In this document: positions 55,386 through 64,000 of the stretch, one piece after another
Layout: each line of letters starts with the position of its first letter
How positions within the stretch are numbered: the stretch's first letter is position 1
Assembly: GCF_029853675.1 (NCBI RefSeq)
Contig: NZ_CP122539.1
Coordinates: 2,313,001 to 2,377,000 of the forward strand
Length of the DNA: 64,000 nt
Source of the DNA: Tenacibaculum tangerinum
GTDB lineage: Bacteria; Bacteroidota; Bacteroidia; Flavobacteriales; Flavobacteriaceae
Reading direction: 5' to 3'
Notes under the pieces: model-generated
What the model saw: only the letters and a program-made list of their open reading frames with translations
Told to the model about the DNA's origin: nothing
The model's database searches: none
Translations under genes and position numbers: made by a program

Positions 55386-56660
55386 ATGAATATTCTAATT
55401 TTAGGGTCGGGCGGTAGAGAACACGCATTTGCTAAAAAACTTTCAGAAAGCAGTAAAATTAACAAGCTTTTTGTAGCTCCTGGTAATGCAGGAACCAATG
55501 CAGTAGCAACCAATATTGCGATGAATCCGACAGATTTTAAGCAGGTAAAAGAAACCGTTTTACAGCACGATATTAATATGGTCGTTGTAGGTCCTGAAGC
55601 ACCTTTGGTTGAAGGAGTTCATGACTTTTTCTTAGCAGATGATGCGTTAAAAAACATCCCTGTAATTGGTCCTAAAAAAGACGGAGCTTTGTTAGAAGGA
55701 AGTAAAGATTTTTCGAAGCAGTTTATGGAAAAACACCATATTCCTACGGCTCGCTATCAATCTTTTACTGTCGAAACCTTAGCCGAAGGAAAAAAATTCT
55801 TAGAAACATTAGAGCCTCCGTATGTGTTAAAGGCAGACGGATTGGCAGCTGGAAAAGGAGTGTTGATTTTGAGTGATGTAGAAGAAGCCAAAACGGAATT
55901 AGAAGAAATGCTTTCCAATCAAAAATTTGGAAGGGCTTCATCAACGGTAGTTATCGAAGAGTTTTTAAAAGGAATTGAACTATCTGTTTTCGTATTAACT
56001 GACGGAAAAAATTATAAAATATTACCTTCAGCTAAAGATTACAAACGTATTGGAGAAGGCGACACAGGTCTTAATACAGGCGGTATGGGAGCTATTTCTC
56101 CTGTTCCTTTTGCCACCGATGATTTTCTATTAAAAGTAGAAGAGTTAATTGTTAAACCAACAATTGAAGGCTTACAAAAAGACGGAATTGATTACAGAGG
56201 ATTTATTTTTATAGGATTGATGAATGACAACGGAAATCCATCCGTAGTCGAATACAACGTTCGTATGGGAGACCCTGAAACAGAAGTGGTATTACCTCGT
56301 ATTCAATCTGATTTAGTCGATTTGTTTGAAGGGGTTGCTACACAAACTTTAGGAGATAAATCGTACGAGGTTACTCCGCAAACAGCTACAACCGTAATGT
56401 TGGTTTCTGGCGGATATCCTGAAGCTTACGAAAAAGGAAAAGAAATTACAGGTTTTGATACTGTAGAAGATTCAATTGTTTTTCATGCAGGAACCACGTT
56501 AAAAGAAGGTAAAGTAGTTACGAGCGGCGGACGTGTAATGGCGATTACTTCTTTTGGAAATTCAATTGAAGAAGCTCTTGAAAAATCATACAAAAACATC
56601 GATAAAATAGCTTTCGATCAAATGAATTATAGAAAAGATATCGGTTTCGATTTAATATAA
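55386..56660 (+). CDS. purD: Phosphoribosylamine-glycine ligase
   Basis: 424 residues, normal length. The N-terminal MNILILGSGGREHAFAKKLS is the family hallmark, followed by FVAPGNAGTNAVA, VVVGPEAPLVEGV, and the ATP-grasp core PPYVLKADGLAAGKGVLIL with NTGGMGAISPVPF and EYNVRMGDPETEVVLPR. It catalyses the second step of purine synthesis (GAR synthesis). It has its own -7 element and shares a bidirectional terminator with the convergent kinase gene. Confidence 0.96.
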   Translation: MNILILGSGGREHAFAKKLSESSKINKLFVAPGNAGTNAVATNIAMNPTDFKQVKETVLQHDINMVVVGPEAPLVEGVHDFFLADDALKNIPVIGPKKDGALLEGSKDFSKQFMEKHHIPTARYQSFTVETLAEGKKFLETLEPPYVLKADGLAAGKGVLILSDVEEAKTELEEMLSNQKFGRASSTVVIEEFLKGIELSVFVLTDGKNYKILPSAKDYKRIGEGDTGLNTGGMGAISPVPFATDDFLLKVEELIVKPTIEGLQKDGIDYRGFIFIGLMNDNGNPSVVEYNVRMGDPETEVVLPRIQSDLVDLFEGVATQTLGDKSYEVTPQTATTVMLVSGGYPEAYEKGKEITGFDTVEDSIVFHAGTTLKEGKVVTSGGRVMAITSFGNSIEEALEKSYKNIDKIAFDQMNYRKDIGFDLI

Positions 56661-56669
56661 TAATTACCT

Positions 56670-56700
56670 AAAAGGAGTTGAAATTTCAACTCCTTTTATT
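56670..56700. terminator. Bidirectional terminator between purD and the histidine kinase
   Basis: AAAAGGAGTTGAAA pairs perfectly with TTTCAACTCCTTTT, with almost no loop. A/T tails on both sides suit both converging genes. Its right end reaches the kinase stop codon. Confidence 0.85.
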
Positions 56701-57741
56701 TCATTGCCTTTTCTAGCGTAAATGAAAACTCAGAACCTTCACCATGTACACTCTTTAACAAAATAGTTTCGTTGTGTGCTTCAATAATATGTTTTACGAT
56801 TGAAAGCCCTAATCCAGAGCCTCCTTGTTCTCTCGAACGACTTTGGTCTACACGATAAAAACGCTCAAACAAACGAGAAAGGTGTTCTTGTTTAATTCCC
56901 TCTCCGTTATCATTAATCTTAACAATAAACTTATTTTTATTATACGGTTCAACACTCACTGTTGTTACTCCGCCTACCCTACCGTATTTAATAGAGTTTA
57001 CAATAAGGTTAATTAATACTTGTTCAATTCTTTCAACATCTCCTTTTACCAAATAAGGAAATTCATAAATACGATTAAATCGTAGAGTAATATTTCTTTT
57101 TTTAGCCTTCATTTCAAAAAGGTCAAAAACACTTTGAATAAGCTCTATAATATTAAAGGTTTGTATATTCATTTTCATACCCTCTGTTTCCAGCCTACCA
57201 ATCATATCTAAGTCTTTAACAATCGAGGTTAATCGCTCTACCCCTTTGTTCGCTCTTTCTAAGTATTTATCTCGAATTTCTTTATCATTGGCGGCTCCTT
57301 CAAGAAGCGTTAAAATATATCCTTGTACGGTAAACAGCGGTGTTTTTAATTCGTGCGCTACATTTCCTAAAAAATCACGACGAAACGAATCGCGTTGCGT
57401 TAAATTAGCTATTTCTTCACTCTTTCCTTCTACATAATCTTGTACACTTTTTGTCAATGCTTCAATATCGGTTGTAACTTTTTTCTTTTTAAATCGTTCA
57501 CGTCTAAAATTGAAATGTCTTCATACATCTTCTTTACACGTTGATAAATAAAGCGTTCTGCCCTATACTGAATTATTAAAAACGAGACTATAAACATCGC
57601 TACCCCAAATACAATAACTGCACCCAAACCCAAAGAGTTTAAAAGAAGTAAATAAGATAGCACTGCTATCACTACAGACAATAAGGTAGAATATAATGCC
57701 GACCAAAGTGCGTATCGGTATGTTTTTTTTATTTTTTTCAT
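56696..57741 (-). CDS. PhoR-like sensor histidine kinase, frameshifted
   Basis: As read, 57454-57741 gives two membrane helices (ALWSALYSTLLSVVIAVLSY, VIVFGVAMFIVSFLII) and ends LQPILKH. The catalytic part lies in another frame from about 57480 to 56696. It holds the DHp box FLGNVAHELKTPLFTVQGY with phospho-acceptor His, then NLIVNSIKYG (N box), DNGEGI (G1) and GGSGLGLSIVKHII (G2). One extra A in the run at 57479-57484 joins the frames as KRKKVTTDIEALTKSVQDYV, giving about 348 residues. The partner regulator is directly upstream, so both form a two-component system; the PhoR/PhoB likeness does not fix the signal. Confidence 0.88.
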
Positions 57742-57796
57742 AGATAAAAAAATAGATTGCCGTTAGCAATCTACCTATTAATTTTGAGTTCTAAAA

Positions 57797-58495
57797 TTAT
57801 TTTTCTGATTCATCTAGCACAAACTTATAACCAACTCCTTTCACGGTTTTAAAATAATGATCTCCTATTTTTTCACGGAGTTTGCGTATGTGCACATCGA
57901 TGGTTCTTCCTCCTACCACCACTTCATTGCCCCAAACACTATCTAAAATAACTTCTCTTTTAAATACTTTTCCTGGTTTTGAGGTTAGCAAAGAGAAAAG
58001 TTCAAACTCTTTTCTTGGTAAAGAAATTTTTTCTTCTCCTTTAAAAACAACGTATTCATCTCTATTAATTACAATATCTCCAATTTTTGTCGTGGTATCT
58101 GCCTTTTCTTCCGTCTTTAAACGGCGTAATAATGACTTTACTTTGCTTACCAATACTTTTGGTTTTATGGGTTTGGTAATGTAATCGTCTGCACCAGCGT
58201 CAAATCCTGCTACTTGTGAGTAGTCTTCACCTCTTGCTGTTAAAAAAGAAATCAACACCTCTTCTAGAGATTTGATTTTTCTAATTTTTTCACAAGCTTC
58301 GATGCCGTCCATTTCTGGCATCATAATGTCTAACAAAATTAAATGCGGAGTTACTTTTTTAGCTGTTTTTACAGCTTCCACCCCATTATTTGCTGTAAAT
58401 ACCTGATATCCTTCTGACTTTAAATTGTATCCTACAATTTCTAAGATATCGGGTTCATCATCAACTAGTAAAATTTTAATATCGCTAGTATTCAT
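57797..58495 (-). CDS. PhoB-like response regulator
   Basis: 232 residues. Receiver domain: ILLVDDEPDI (acidic pair), phospho-acceptor D56 in LILLDIMMPEMDG, then FLTARGEDY and KPIKPKVLV with the conserved Lys. The C-terminal OmpR/PhoB winged helix (about 135-228) has PRKEFELFSLLTSKPGKVFK, RTIDVHIRKLREKIG and TVKGVGYKF. It lies 55 bases upstream of the histidine kinase on the same strand and is transcribed first. No target genes are evident. Confidence 0.93.
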   Translation of the reverse strand: MNTSDIKILLVDDEPDILEIVGYNLKSEGYQVFTANNGVEAVKTAKKVTPHLILLDIMMPEMDGIEACEKIRKIKSLEEVLISFLTARGEDYSQVAGFDAGADDYITKPIKPKVLVSKVKSLLRRLKTEEKADTTTKIGDIVINRDEYVVFKGEEKISLPRKEFELFSLLTSKPGKVFKREVILDSVWGNEVVVGGRTIDVHIRKLREKIGDHYFKTVKGVGYKFVLDESEK

Positions 58496-58668
58496 TAATT
58501 TTTTATATTGTTTTATTCAAAAGTAATCATAAAATAATAAACCCTTTCTATACACAATTAACTTAACATTCTTTTAATATTCACTAAACTTTCGCTTAAA
58601 CAAGTTATACTTCAATACATTACTTTGATTATTTAATAGTTTTTATATCTTTATACAAATTGATTTCT

Positions 58669-60432
58669 ATGAAATTTATACCTTCTTTTGGAGAAATTAC
58701 TTCTAACACCAAAGCAACTTTCAAGCGGTTTCCTATAACACTTACTTGGGCTATCGTTGGTACACTTTTTACATTATTTGCTATTGAAAAAGATATTTTT
58801 GACGATGCTTTTTATGGTAAAATTATTCTAATTTTTGTGTTAGGAGTTAGCTGGCTAATAGCTACACGTTTTTTAGTACGGCAATTTGAAAAAGATACAT
58901 CTTGGATATTCTTACTGACTTTCGGATTTCTAGCGCTGTTTTATTTAAGCATTGGTGCTAACGATGAAGAAATTCATCAAAACGCTATTATTCGTTTTAT
59001 TCTTTACTTTATAGCAGGTCATTTGTTCGTAATGGTAGCTCCTTTTATTTTTAAATGGAATAAGGATGCTTATTTTAATTATTTAAAAGATGCGTTTACT
59101 GCAATTGTTAGAAGCTTGTTTTTCTCTTTAATTTTATACTTAGGAATTGTACTAGCCTTATTAGCCATAAAACACTTATTTAATGTAGATTTTAAAGGAG
59201 AGCGTTTTTTTCAGGTTTTTGTTGTTTGTATTGGAATTGTGAATACATGGGTGTATCTTTCTGATTTCCCTAAAGATATTTATAGTCAACTTACTATTAA
59301 CTATACCAAAGCGCTGGAAGTATTGGTAAAGTATATCTTAATTCCGTTAGTCATTTTATACCTCATCATTTTATATGCTTACAGCTTACAAATAGTCATT
59401 CTTTGGAATTTGCCTAAAGGATGGGTTTCGTATTTGGTCATTGCCTTGTCTTTTCTAGGCTTTATTATTCAGATACTTATCAACCCTATTCAAAAAAAGA
59501 TTGATTCACGTGCGATACGAAAATTTTATCCTTGGTTTTATTATCTTTTACTACCCTTAATTTTTTTACTTTTTGTAGCAATTTTCAGGCGTATTAACGA
59601 TTACGGCATTACCGAAAACCGCTATTTTGTTCTCGTTTTGGCGTGTTGGATTTTAGCCATGAGTTTGTACATGCTTTTTAGCAAGCATACGAAAATTAAA
59701 GTATTTCCTTTGAGTTTAACCATTGTTGCCTTACTTATTTCTTTTGGTTTTTGGGGTGCTTTCTCTGTATCGACTAAAAGCCAAATAAAGCAGTTTGAGA
59801 AGGTATATACTGATATTAAAAACGACAATTTTACCACCTCTTTCGAAAAGAAAAATCAATTACGTTCTATTGTTAGGTACTTAAACAACAAAGAAGAATT
59901 ACATACCATAGAAACCATTGTAGGCTACAACCCAAAAACAACGTTTAAAACTGAAAGTCACTGGCAACTACAAAACAGGCTGATGGATAGTTTGGCTATT
60001 AAAGTAATTGAGAAGCCTGACGATATCAATGAAGTTGATGATAATTACTATAGTATTGATGAGGAAAACTTAACTATTAATACTAAAGATTTTGATGTTT
60101 TAAAAAAGATAGTTCTTAATAACTATCGAACAAAAGCTACCATAAATGGGTATACTTTTTCTTTAGGTAACCAAACAAGCGTTATTAAAGTATTTAAAGA
60201 AGATACTCTTATGGGAGAGATAAATTGCGCTGAAATGATTCAAAAACTTAAAAGACAAGAAAGAAATTACGACATCGCACCTCGTTTACTCACTATTAAA
60301 CATCGTTTTGAAACACTAAATGTAAAATTTGTTTTTCAAAATATAGAACTATCTAAAGTTAGTAGTAACACAGAAAAACACTTGTCTAACATCAATGCTT
60401 ATATATTAATTAAAGAAAAAGATGCTCAATAA
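58669..60432 (+). CDS. DUF4153-type membrane protein
   Basis: 587 residues from ATG 58669 (MKFIPSFGEITSNTKATFKR); an upstream TTG in frame is ignored. About ten or eleven membrane helices occupy the first 380 residues (for example FLALFYLSIGANDEEIHQNA between helices, and KFYPWFYYLLLPLIFLLFVA). A soluble C-terminal part of about 200 residues follows (KQFEKVYTDIKNDNFTTSFE onward). The layout fits DUF4153 proteins common in Bacteroidota; function unknown. The 3' end overlaps the exonuclease gene by 11 bases. Confidence 0.75.
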   Translation: MKFIPSFGEITSNTKATFKRFPITLTWAIVGTLFTLFAIEKDIFDDAFYGKIILIFVLGVSWLIATRFLVRQFEKDTSWIFLLTFGFLALFYLSIGANDEEIHQNAIIRFILYFIAGHLFVMVAPFIFKWNKDAYFNYLKDAFTAIVRSLFFSLILYLGIVLALLAIKHLFNVDFKGERFFQVFVVCIGIVNTWVYLSDFPKDIYSQLTINYTKALEVLVKYILIPLVILYLIILYAYSLQIVILWNLPKGWVSYLVIALSFLGFIIQILINPIQKKIDSRAIRKFYPWFYYLLLPLIFLLFVAIFRRINDYGITENRYFVLVLACWILAMSLYMLFSKHTKIKVFPLSLTIVALLISFGFWGAFSVSTKSQIKQFEKVYTDIKNDNFTTSFEKKNQLRSIVRYLNNKEELHTIETIVGYNPKTTFKTESHWQLQNRLMDSLAIKVIEKPDDINEVDDNYYSIDEENLTINTKDFDVLKKIVLNNYRTKATINGYTFSLGNQTSVIKVFKEDTLMGEINCAEMIQKLKRQERNYDIAPRLLTIKHRFETLNVKFVFQNIELSKVSSNTEKHLSNINAYILIKEKDAQ

Positions 60433-61138
60433 AATCAACCTAAAAAACATCTTGTTTTTAGATATCGAAACGGTTCCTGAAGTAGCATTGTTTGCTAATT
60501 TATCTCCGGAAATGCAAGAATTGTATGCCCTAAAAACACAGTACCAACGTAAAGATGAGTTTACTGCCGAAGAGTTTTACCACCGAGCAGGTATTTGGGC
60601 AGAGTTTGGAAAAATAATTTGTATATCAGTGGGGTATTTTATAAAGCGTGACGGTAAAGACCAGCTACGTGTTACTTCTTTTTTTGATGATGACGAAGCT
60701 ATATTGCTAACCGATTTTAAAACATTATTAGACACGCATTTTAACCAAAACAACCATTTGTTATGTGCCCATAATGGGAAAGAGTTTGACTTTCCATATA
60801 TCGCAAGGCGTATGATTATCAATCAAATTGAGCTCCCTAATAAGCTGAATTTATTCGGGAAAAAACCTTGGGAAGTTCCGCATTTAGATACAATGGACTT
60901 ATGGAAGTTTGGCGATTATAAACATTACACTTCTTTAAAATTATTGACCGCTATTTTAGGAATTCCATCACCCAAACAAGATATTGATGGTAGTGAAGTT
61001 GCTAGAGTTTATTATGAAGAAAAAAACCTTCCTCGTATTGTTGAGTATTGTGAACGCGATACGGTAACCGTAGCTCAACTATTACTGCGTTTTTTAAACA
61101 AGCCTTTGATTGAGGAATTAAACATCGTAAAAGTTTAA
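60422..61138 (+). CDS. PolB-type 3'-5' exonuclease (DnaQ-like)
   Basis: 238 residues of RNase H-like fold. The three exonuclease motifs are visible: Exo I ILFLDIETVPE (Asp, Glu), Exo II LLCAHNGKEFDFPYIARR (Asp), Exo III YCERDTVTVAQL (Asp). This matches the predicted 3'-5' exonuclease family related to the PolB proofreading domain. No polymerase domain is attached. Probably a DNA or RNA trimming enzyme; no partner is evident. It overlaps the preceding membrane gene. Confidence 0.85.
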   Translation: MLNKINLKNILFLDIETVPEVALFANLSPEMQELYALKTQYQRKDEFTAEEFYHRAGIWAEFGKIICISVGYFIKRDGKDQLRVTSFFDDDEAILLTDFKTLLDTHFNQNNHLLCAHNGKEFDFPYIARRMIINQIELPNKLNLFGKKPWEVPHLDTMDLWKFGDYKHYTSLKLLTAILGIPSPKQDIDGSEVARVYYEEKNLPRIVEYCERDTVTVAQLLLRFLNKPLIEELNIVKV

Positions 61139-61212
61139 AAAGAAGGTTTTTAAACCATTAAAAATGAATTAAATTGCTTATATTTAGTTCGTTAACTAAA
61201 CAAACGTAAATT

Positions 61213-61410
61213 ATGAAAAAAAGTAGTTTAAAAAACTGGAGCGTTTTAAGTAAGGCAGCACAAAAATCAATTAACGGTGGCTATCCTAACAATTGTCGAA
61301 AAGCTGATGACTGTTATGATTATACCGTAGAAGATGACGGATCTGGTTGTTTTCGAGAATTTAGCTGTCAACAGTCTGTGTGCATTCCAGAAGAACTGAT
61401 ATGCTATTAA
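61213..61410 (+). CDS. Double-glycine leader, cysteine-rich peptide (bacteriocin-like)
   Basis: 65 residues. The first 23, MKKSSLKNWSVLSKAAQKSI plus NGG, form a typical double-glycine leader (L..L.K..Q..INGG) of the kind cleaved by C39 peptidase-ABC exporters in Bacteroidota. The core of 42 residues begins YPNNC and holds six cysteines (NNC, DDC, GCF, SCQ, VCI, ICY), so three disulfides or thioether-type changes are possible. No modification enzyme, exporter or immunity gene lies beside it. A TTAGTT/AACTAA inverted repeat precedes the start. The stop is followed at once by the miniature element at 61413. Confidence 0.75.
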   Translation: MKKSSLKNWSVLSKAAQKSINGGYPNNCRKADDCYDYTVEDDGSGCFREFSCQQSVCIPEELICY

Positions 61411-61412
61411 AC

Positions 61413-61628
61413 CTGAGTTCGGGATATCATTTGTGTTGATTTTACGATTTTTATCTCTAAAGTTCATTTAAAAATGTTGTTTCGACTAGAGGAAAAAACC
61501 GTCATTCCGAACGATAGGGAGGAATCTGACCCATAGTGAGATGTTTCATTATTCATACTTCTCGCTATCGATATGGCATTATGTTGATTTTTGTAAACTC
61601 AATTTGATATTATATCCCGAACTCTCAC
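61413..61628 (-). repeat. Dispersed IS982-like miniature element, copy C
   Basis: 216 bp with the best-preserved ends of the three copies: GAGTTCGGGATAT at the left and ATATCCCGAACTC at the right, a perfect 13-bp inverted repeat equal to the internal part of the IS982 tips. Inner blocks, in reverse complement, match copies A and B (AATATCAAATTGAG, GATAGCGAGAAGTATGAA, ATCGTTCGGAATGAC, ATTTTTAAATGAACTTTA). No coding capacity. It starts three bases after the stop of the cysteine-rich peptide gene. Confidence 0.85.
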
Positions 61629-61877
61629 TTTTTTAGCAAACCTTGCTAAGGTCTGCAAGGAGGTATTTGAACTACGAGGCGTTCAATTTCTTTAACGATT
61701 TCTACCCTGTTTTTTGAAGTAAGCTCATAGTATAACTTTTCTTGTTTGAGGGTTTTCAACTTTCGTTAAATTAAGAGCCAATTGTTTCTTCCGAAGGGTT
61801 TACTTCGTAAAATAAGTTTCACTCTACAGTCCACCCAGAAGTAATTCGTAAAGGTTGCAAATTAGGTTCGTTCATCA
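61629..61877. other. Spacer between the miniature element and dut
   Basis: About 250 bases with no gene recognised. It contains GCAAACCTTGCTAAGGTCTGC, an imperfect palindrome, and otherwise A+T-rich sequence. Confidence 0.45.
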
Positions 61878-62309
61878 TTACACACCCGTACTACCAAATC
61901 CACCAGCTCCACGTTCCGTTTCGTCCAAAACACTCACTTCTTGCCAATCTACACGTTCGTGTTTTGCAATGACTAGTTGGGCAATACGCTCACCGTTATT
62001 AACTATAAAATCATCGTTCGATAAGTTGACTAAAATAACACCTATTTCACCTCTATAATCTGCATCAATAGTACCAGGAGAGTTTAAAACGGTAATTCCT
62101 TTTTTAGCTGCCAGCCCGCTACGAGGACGAACCTGAGCTTCGTACCCAACAGGAAGAGCAATAAATAATCCTGTTTTTATAATGGCTCTTTCTAAAGGTT
62201 TTAAGGTAATAGTAGCCTCAATATTAGCACGTAAATCCATCCCAGCAGAACCTTCAGTTTCATAAGTAGGTATTTGGTGTTTCGATTTATTAATTAGTTG
62301 TACTTTCAT
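61878..62309 (-). CDS. dut: dUTP diphosphatase
   Basis: 143 residues. All five conserved dUTPase motifs are present in order: [29 protein letters not shown] (catalytic Asp and uracil-binding Tyr), RIAQLVI, and the C-terminal [10 protein letters not shown] loop that closes over the active site. It forms a trimer, hydrolyses dUTP to dUMP and keeps uracil out of DNA. It is divergent from gpsA with a 187-base gap. Confidence 0.96.
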   Translation of the reverse strand: MKVQLINKSKHQIPTYETEGSAGMDLRANIEATITLKPLERAIIKTGLFIALPVGYEAQVRPRSGLAAKKGITVLNSPGTIDADYRGEIGVILVNLSNDDFIVNNGERIAQLVIAKHERVDWQEVSVLDETERGAGGFGSTGV

Positions 62310-62469
62310 AATTTTATTTAATACGCGATCTTATAAATACTACGACATAGGTGTCGAAATTTTTCAAATAGTTTTATTTCAATACCTCTTGAATAGACTG
62401 TGAGGCGGTTGACTTTTCAGTTTTCAAATATAATAAGCTTTAAGTTTAGAGAGTCGTTTATAGATTTAT

Positions 62470-62477
62470 TAATTTTG
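62470..62477 (+). promoter_or_regulatory. -7 promoter element of gpsA
   Basis: TAATTTTG fits TAnnTTTG and lies 19 bases before the ATG. The -33 element is not clear. Confidence 0.45.
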
Positions 62478-62496
62478 CAGCAAACAAATACTACTT

Positions 62497-63492
62497 ATGA
62501 ACAATCAAATTAAAATAGCTGTTTTAGGAGGTGGAAGTTGGGCTACTGCCATTGTTAAAATGTTGTCTGAAAACCTAGAAACGATTGGTTGGTATATGCG
62601 TAGTGTATATGCTATTGAACATATTAAACGCAACAAACATAACCCTAGTTATTTAAGCTCTGCTGAACTACATCCAGAACAACTAGACTTATCGGACGAT
62701 ATTAATGCTATTGTTGAAAACTACGACGTATTAATTTTTGCAATTCCATCTGCCTTTTTAAGCACAGAATTAGAAAAACTTACAGTTTCTATAGAAAAGA
62801 AAGTAGTTTTTTCAGCCATTAAAGGAATTGTTCCCGAATCAGGATTAATTGTGGGAGAGCATTTTCATAAGCAATATAATATTCCGTATGAGAATATTGG
62901 AGTAGTATCAGGACCTTGTCATGCAGAAGAAGTGGCTATGGAGCGGTTATCGTATTTAACCATTGCTTGTCAAGATGAGACAAAAGCAAAGCAGTTAAGT
63001 AATGCTATTGCTGGGCGTTATATTAAAACTAAAATTTCTGACGATATTGTAGGCACCGAATATGCAGCAATGTTAAAAAACATCTATGCAATTGCAGCGG
63101 GAATTGCACATGGTTTAGGCTATGGAGATAATTTTCAGGCAGTGTTAATGAGCAATGGTATTCGAGAAATGAAACGCTTTATAAAAAAAGTGCACAAAAT
63201 GAAGCGCAATATCAATAACTCTGCTTATTTAGGTGATTTATTGGTTACTGGATATTCTACATTTAGTAGAAACAGAATGTTCGGAAACATGATAGGAAAA
63301 GGCTATACTGTAAAATCTGCCATGTTAGAAATGAGTATGGTCGCCGAAGGGTATTATGCTACAAAAAGTGCGTATAAAATCAATCAAAAAAACAAAGCTA
63401 AAACTCCAATAATCGACGCTGTATATAACGTTTTGTACGACAAGAAAGAAGCGAAAGATGAGTTTTTAAAGTTAACAAATAGATTAGATTAG
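62497..63492 (+). CDS. gpsA: Glycerol-3-phosphate dehydrogenase, NAD(P)-dependent
   Basis: 331 residues. Rossmann N-terminus IAVLGGGSWATAIVKMLSEN, then KGIVPESG, GVVSGPCHAEEVA and the catalytic-lysine region GTEYAAMLKNIYAIAAGIAHG. The C-terminal helical domain has YLGDLLVTGYSTFSRNRMFG. It reduces dihydroxyacetone phosphate to sn-glycerol 3-phosphate for phospholipid synthesis. It has its own promoter element and no operon partner. Confidence 0.95.
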   Translation: MNNQIKIAVLGGGSWATAIVKMLSENLETIGWYMRSVYAIEHIKRNKHNPSYLSSAELHPEQLDLSDDINAIVENYDVLIFAIPSAFLSTELEKLTVSIEKKVVFSAIKGIVPESGLIVGEHFHKQYNIPYENIGVVSGPCHAEEVAMERLSYLTIACQDETKAKQLSNAIAGRYIKTKISDDIVGTEYAAMLKNIYAIAAGIAHGLGYGDNFQAVLMSNGIREMKRFIKKVHKMKRNINNSAYLGDLLVTGYSTFSRNRMFGNMIGKGYTVKSAMLEMSMVAEGYYATKSAYKINQKNKAKTPIIDAVYNVLYDKKEAKDEFLKLTNRLD

Positions 63493-63515
63493 TTGTTTGC
63501 ATTTGTACAAATAAT

Positions 63516-63540
63516 CCTTCTTAATAAATTAAGAAGCCCC
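63516..63540. terminator. Hairpin after gpsA
   Basis: CTTCTTAAT pairs with ATTAAGAAG around AA. No T run follows, so it may be a weak or Rho-assisted stop. It lies about 30 bases after the gpsA stop. Confidence 0.45.
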
Positions 63541-63720
63541 ATCAATCGCTTCTAAAATTGAGTTGTGTATAGGTCTTGTTACAAGAACATATAGCAACAA
63601 ATTTAGTCTAAAAATCTGATTAATAAAGTTTTTTATAAATTATTATTACTTTTTTAAAAATAGTATAATTTCACTTTAAGTTGTATTTTTAACTTTTTTA
63701 GTTTAAAATTAAACAAGTAT

Positions 63721-64000
63721 GAAAACAATTCAAGAAGCTGTTGAAATTACAATCAGAAAAACTCCTTTTATAGAAGAGGCTTTGAATGAAAAGCTAATAA
63801 ACGTATCATCTTTAGCTAGAGAAATTTTACCTGAAGTCTCTAAACTATTAAAAAAAGATGTAAAAGTAGGGGCAGTTATGATGGCTATTAATAGGTTGTC
63901 TCCAGCGAATGAATTGAGAGTTCGTAAAAACATTAAGCGTCTTGCACTAAATTTGGGAGATGTTATTGTTCGATCAGACTTATGCGACTTTACATTTAAA
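63721..64000 (+). CDS. Unidentified conserved-looking protein (5' part only)
   Basis: An open frame from ATG 63721 to the window end (MKTIQEAVEITIRKTPFIEE and further, 93 codons). It contains LINVSSLAREILPEVSKLLK and VGAVMMAINRLSPANELRVR, which reads as a helical, HTH-like N-terminal domain. No signal peptide. The pattern suggests a small regulatory or ACT-type protein, but this cannot be shown without the rest of the gene. Confidence 0.65.

Noticed and set aside
27528..63576. Shared sequence GTATAGGTCTTGT at about 27532 and 63565
   Set aside because: Only 13 bases match in A+T-rich DNA with no shared context; it may be chance.

Overview
The window looks like a chromosomal segment of a marine member of the Flavobacteriaceae, most like Tenacibaculum or a close relative. 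Grounds are the low G+C content, -7 promoter elements of the Bacteroidota type (TAnnTTTG), two secreted proteases and a GH16 glucanase with type IX secretion (T9SS) sorting tails, and lineage-typical families (DUF4252, DUF4292, HU-CCDC81/SPOR protein, SbtA-type bicarbonate permease). No rRNA is present, so the genus is an inference.

Layout. 1-1580: end of a cytochrome oxidase block (subunit III fragment, heme o synthase) and a tRNA-Gly/Leu/Leu cluster. 1600-5570: an insertion-sequence graveyard with two decayed ISAon1/ISL3-type elements, an IS630-like scrap, a truncated IS3 orfB, an apparently intact IS200/IS605 tnpA and a short IS982-type miniature element. 5581-13200: cystathionine synthase/lyase, DinB-like, ArsC-like, DUF4252, an IS982 relic, penicillin-binding protein 1A, and a divergent LysR/SbtA pair. 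13273-19160: RadA, then a molybdenum-cofactor cluster (mobA fusion, moaC, a four-helix-bundle gene, moeA, moaA). 19640-27240: a lipoprotein, a complete IS982 copy, thioesterase, SPOR protein, DprA, a TonB-like protein, an unknown protein and a DMT exporter. 27611-36768: secreted GH16 laminarinase, M4 protease and M43 protease. 37087-43954: peptide ABC ATPase, sugar-phosphate nucleotidyltransferase, TPR protein, DUF4292 lipoprotein, EnvC-like protein and AI-2E permease. 44877-49920: glutaryl-CoA dehydrogenase, rnpA, S41 protease and a DUF6909/phosphorylase-like protein. 50176-55148: a tight three-gene operon of secreted proteins of unknown function. 55386-64000: purD, a PhoR/PhoB-like two-component pair, DUF4153 membrane protein, 3'-5' exonuclease, a cysteine-rich double-glycine peptide, dUTPase, gpsA and the start of an unknown gene.

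Two patterns run across the window. First, one IS982 element (with 8-bp target duplication), two IS982 relics and three dispersed repeats of about 190-220 bp that carry IS982-like ends suggest a family of miniature elements moved by IS982. Second, six genes are broken by what looks like loss of one base in an A or T run (LysR, IS982 transposase, envC, S41 protease, DUF6909 protein, histidine kinase). Such a uniform pattern points to homopolymer under-calls in the assembly rather than real gene loss, and these genes should be checked before they are called pseudogenes. The best candidates for undescribed biology are the three-gene secreted operon with its shared DFW(N/D)T motif, and the orphan Cys-rich peptide.
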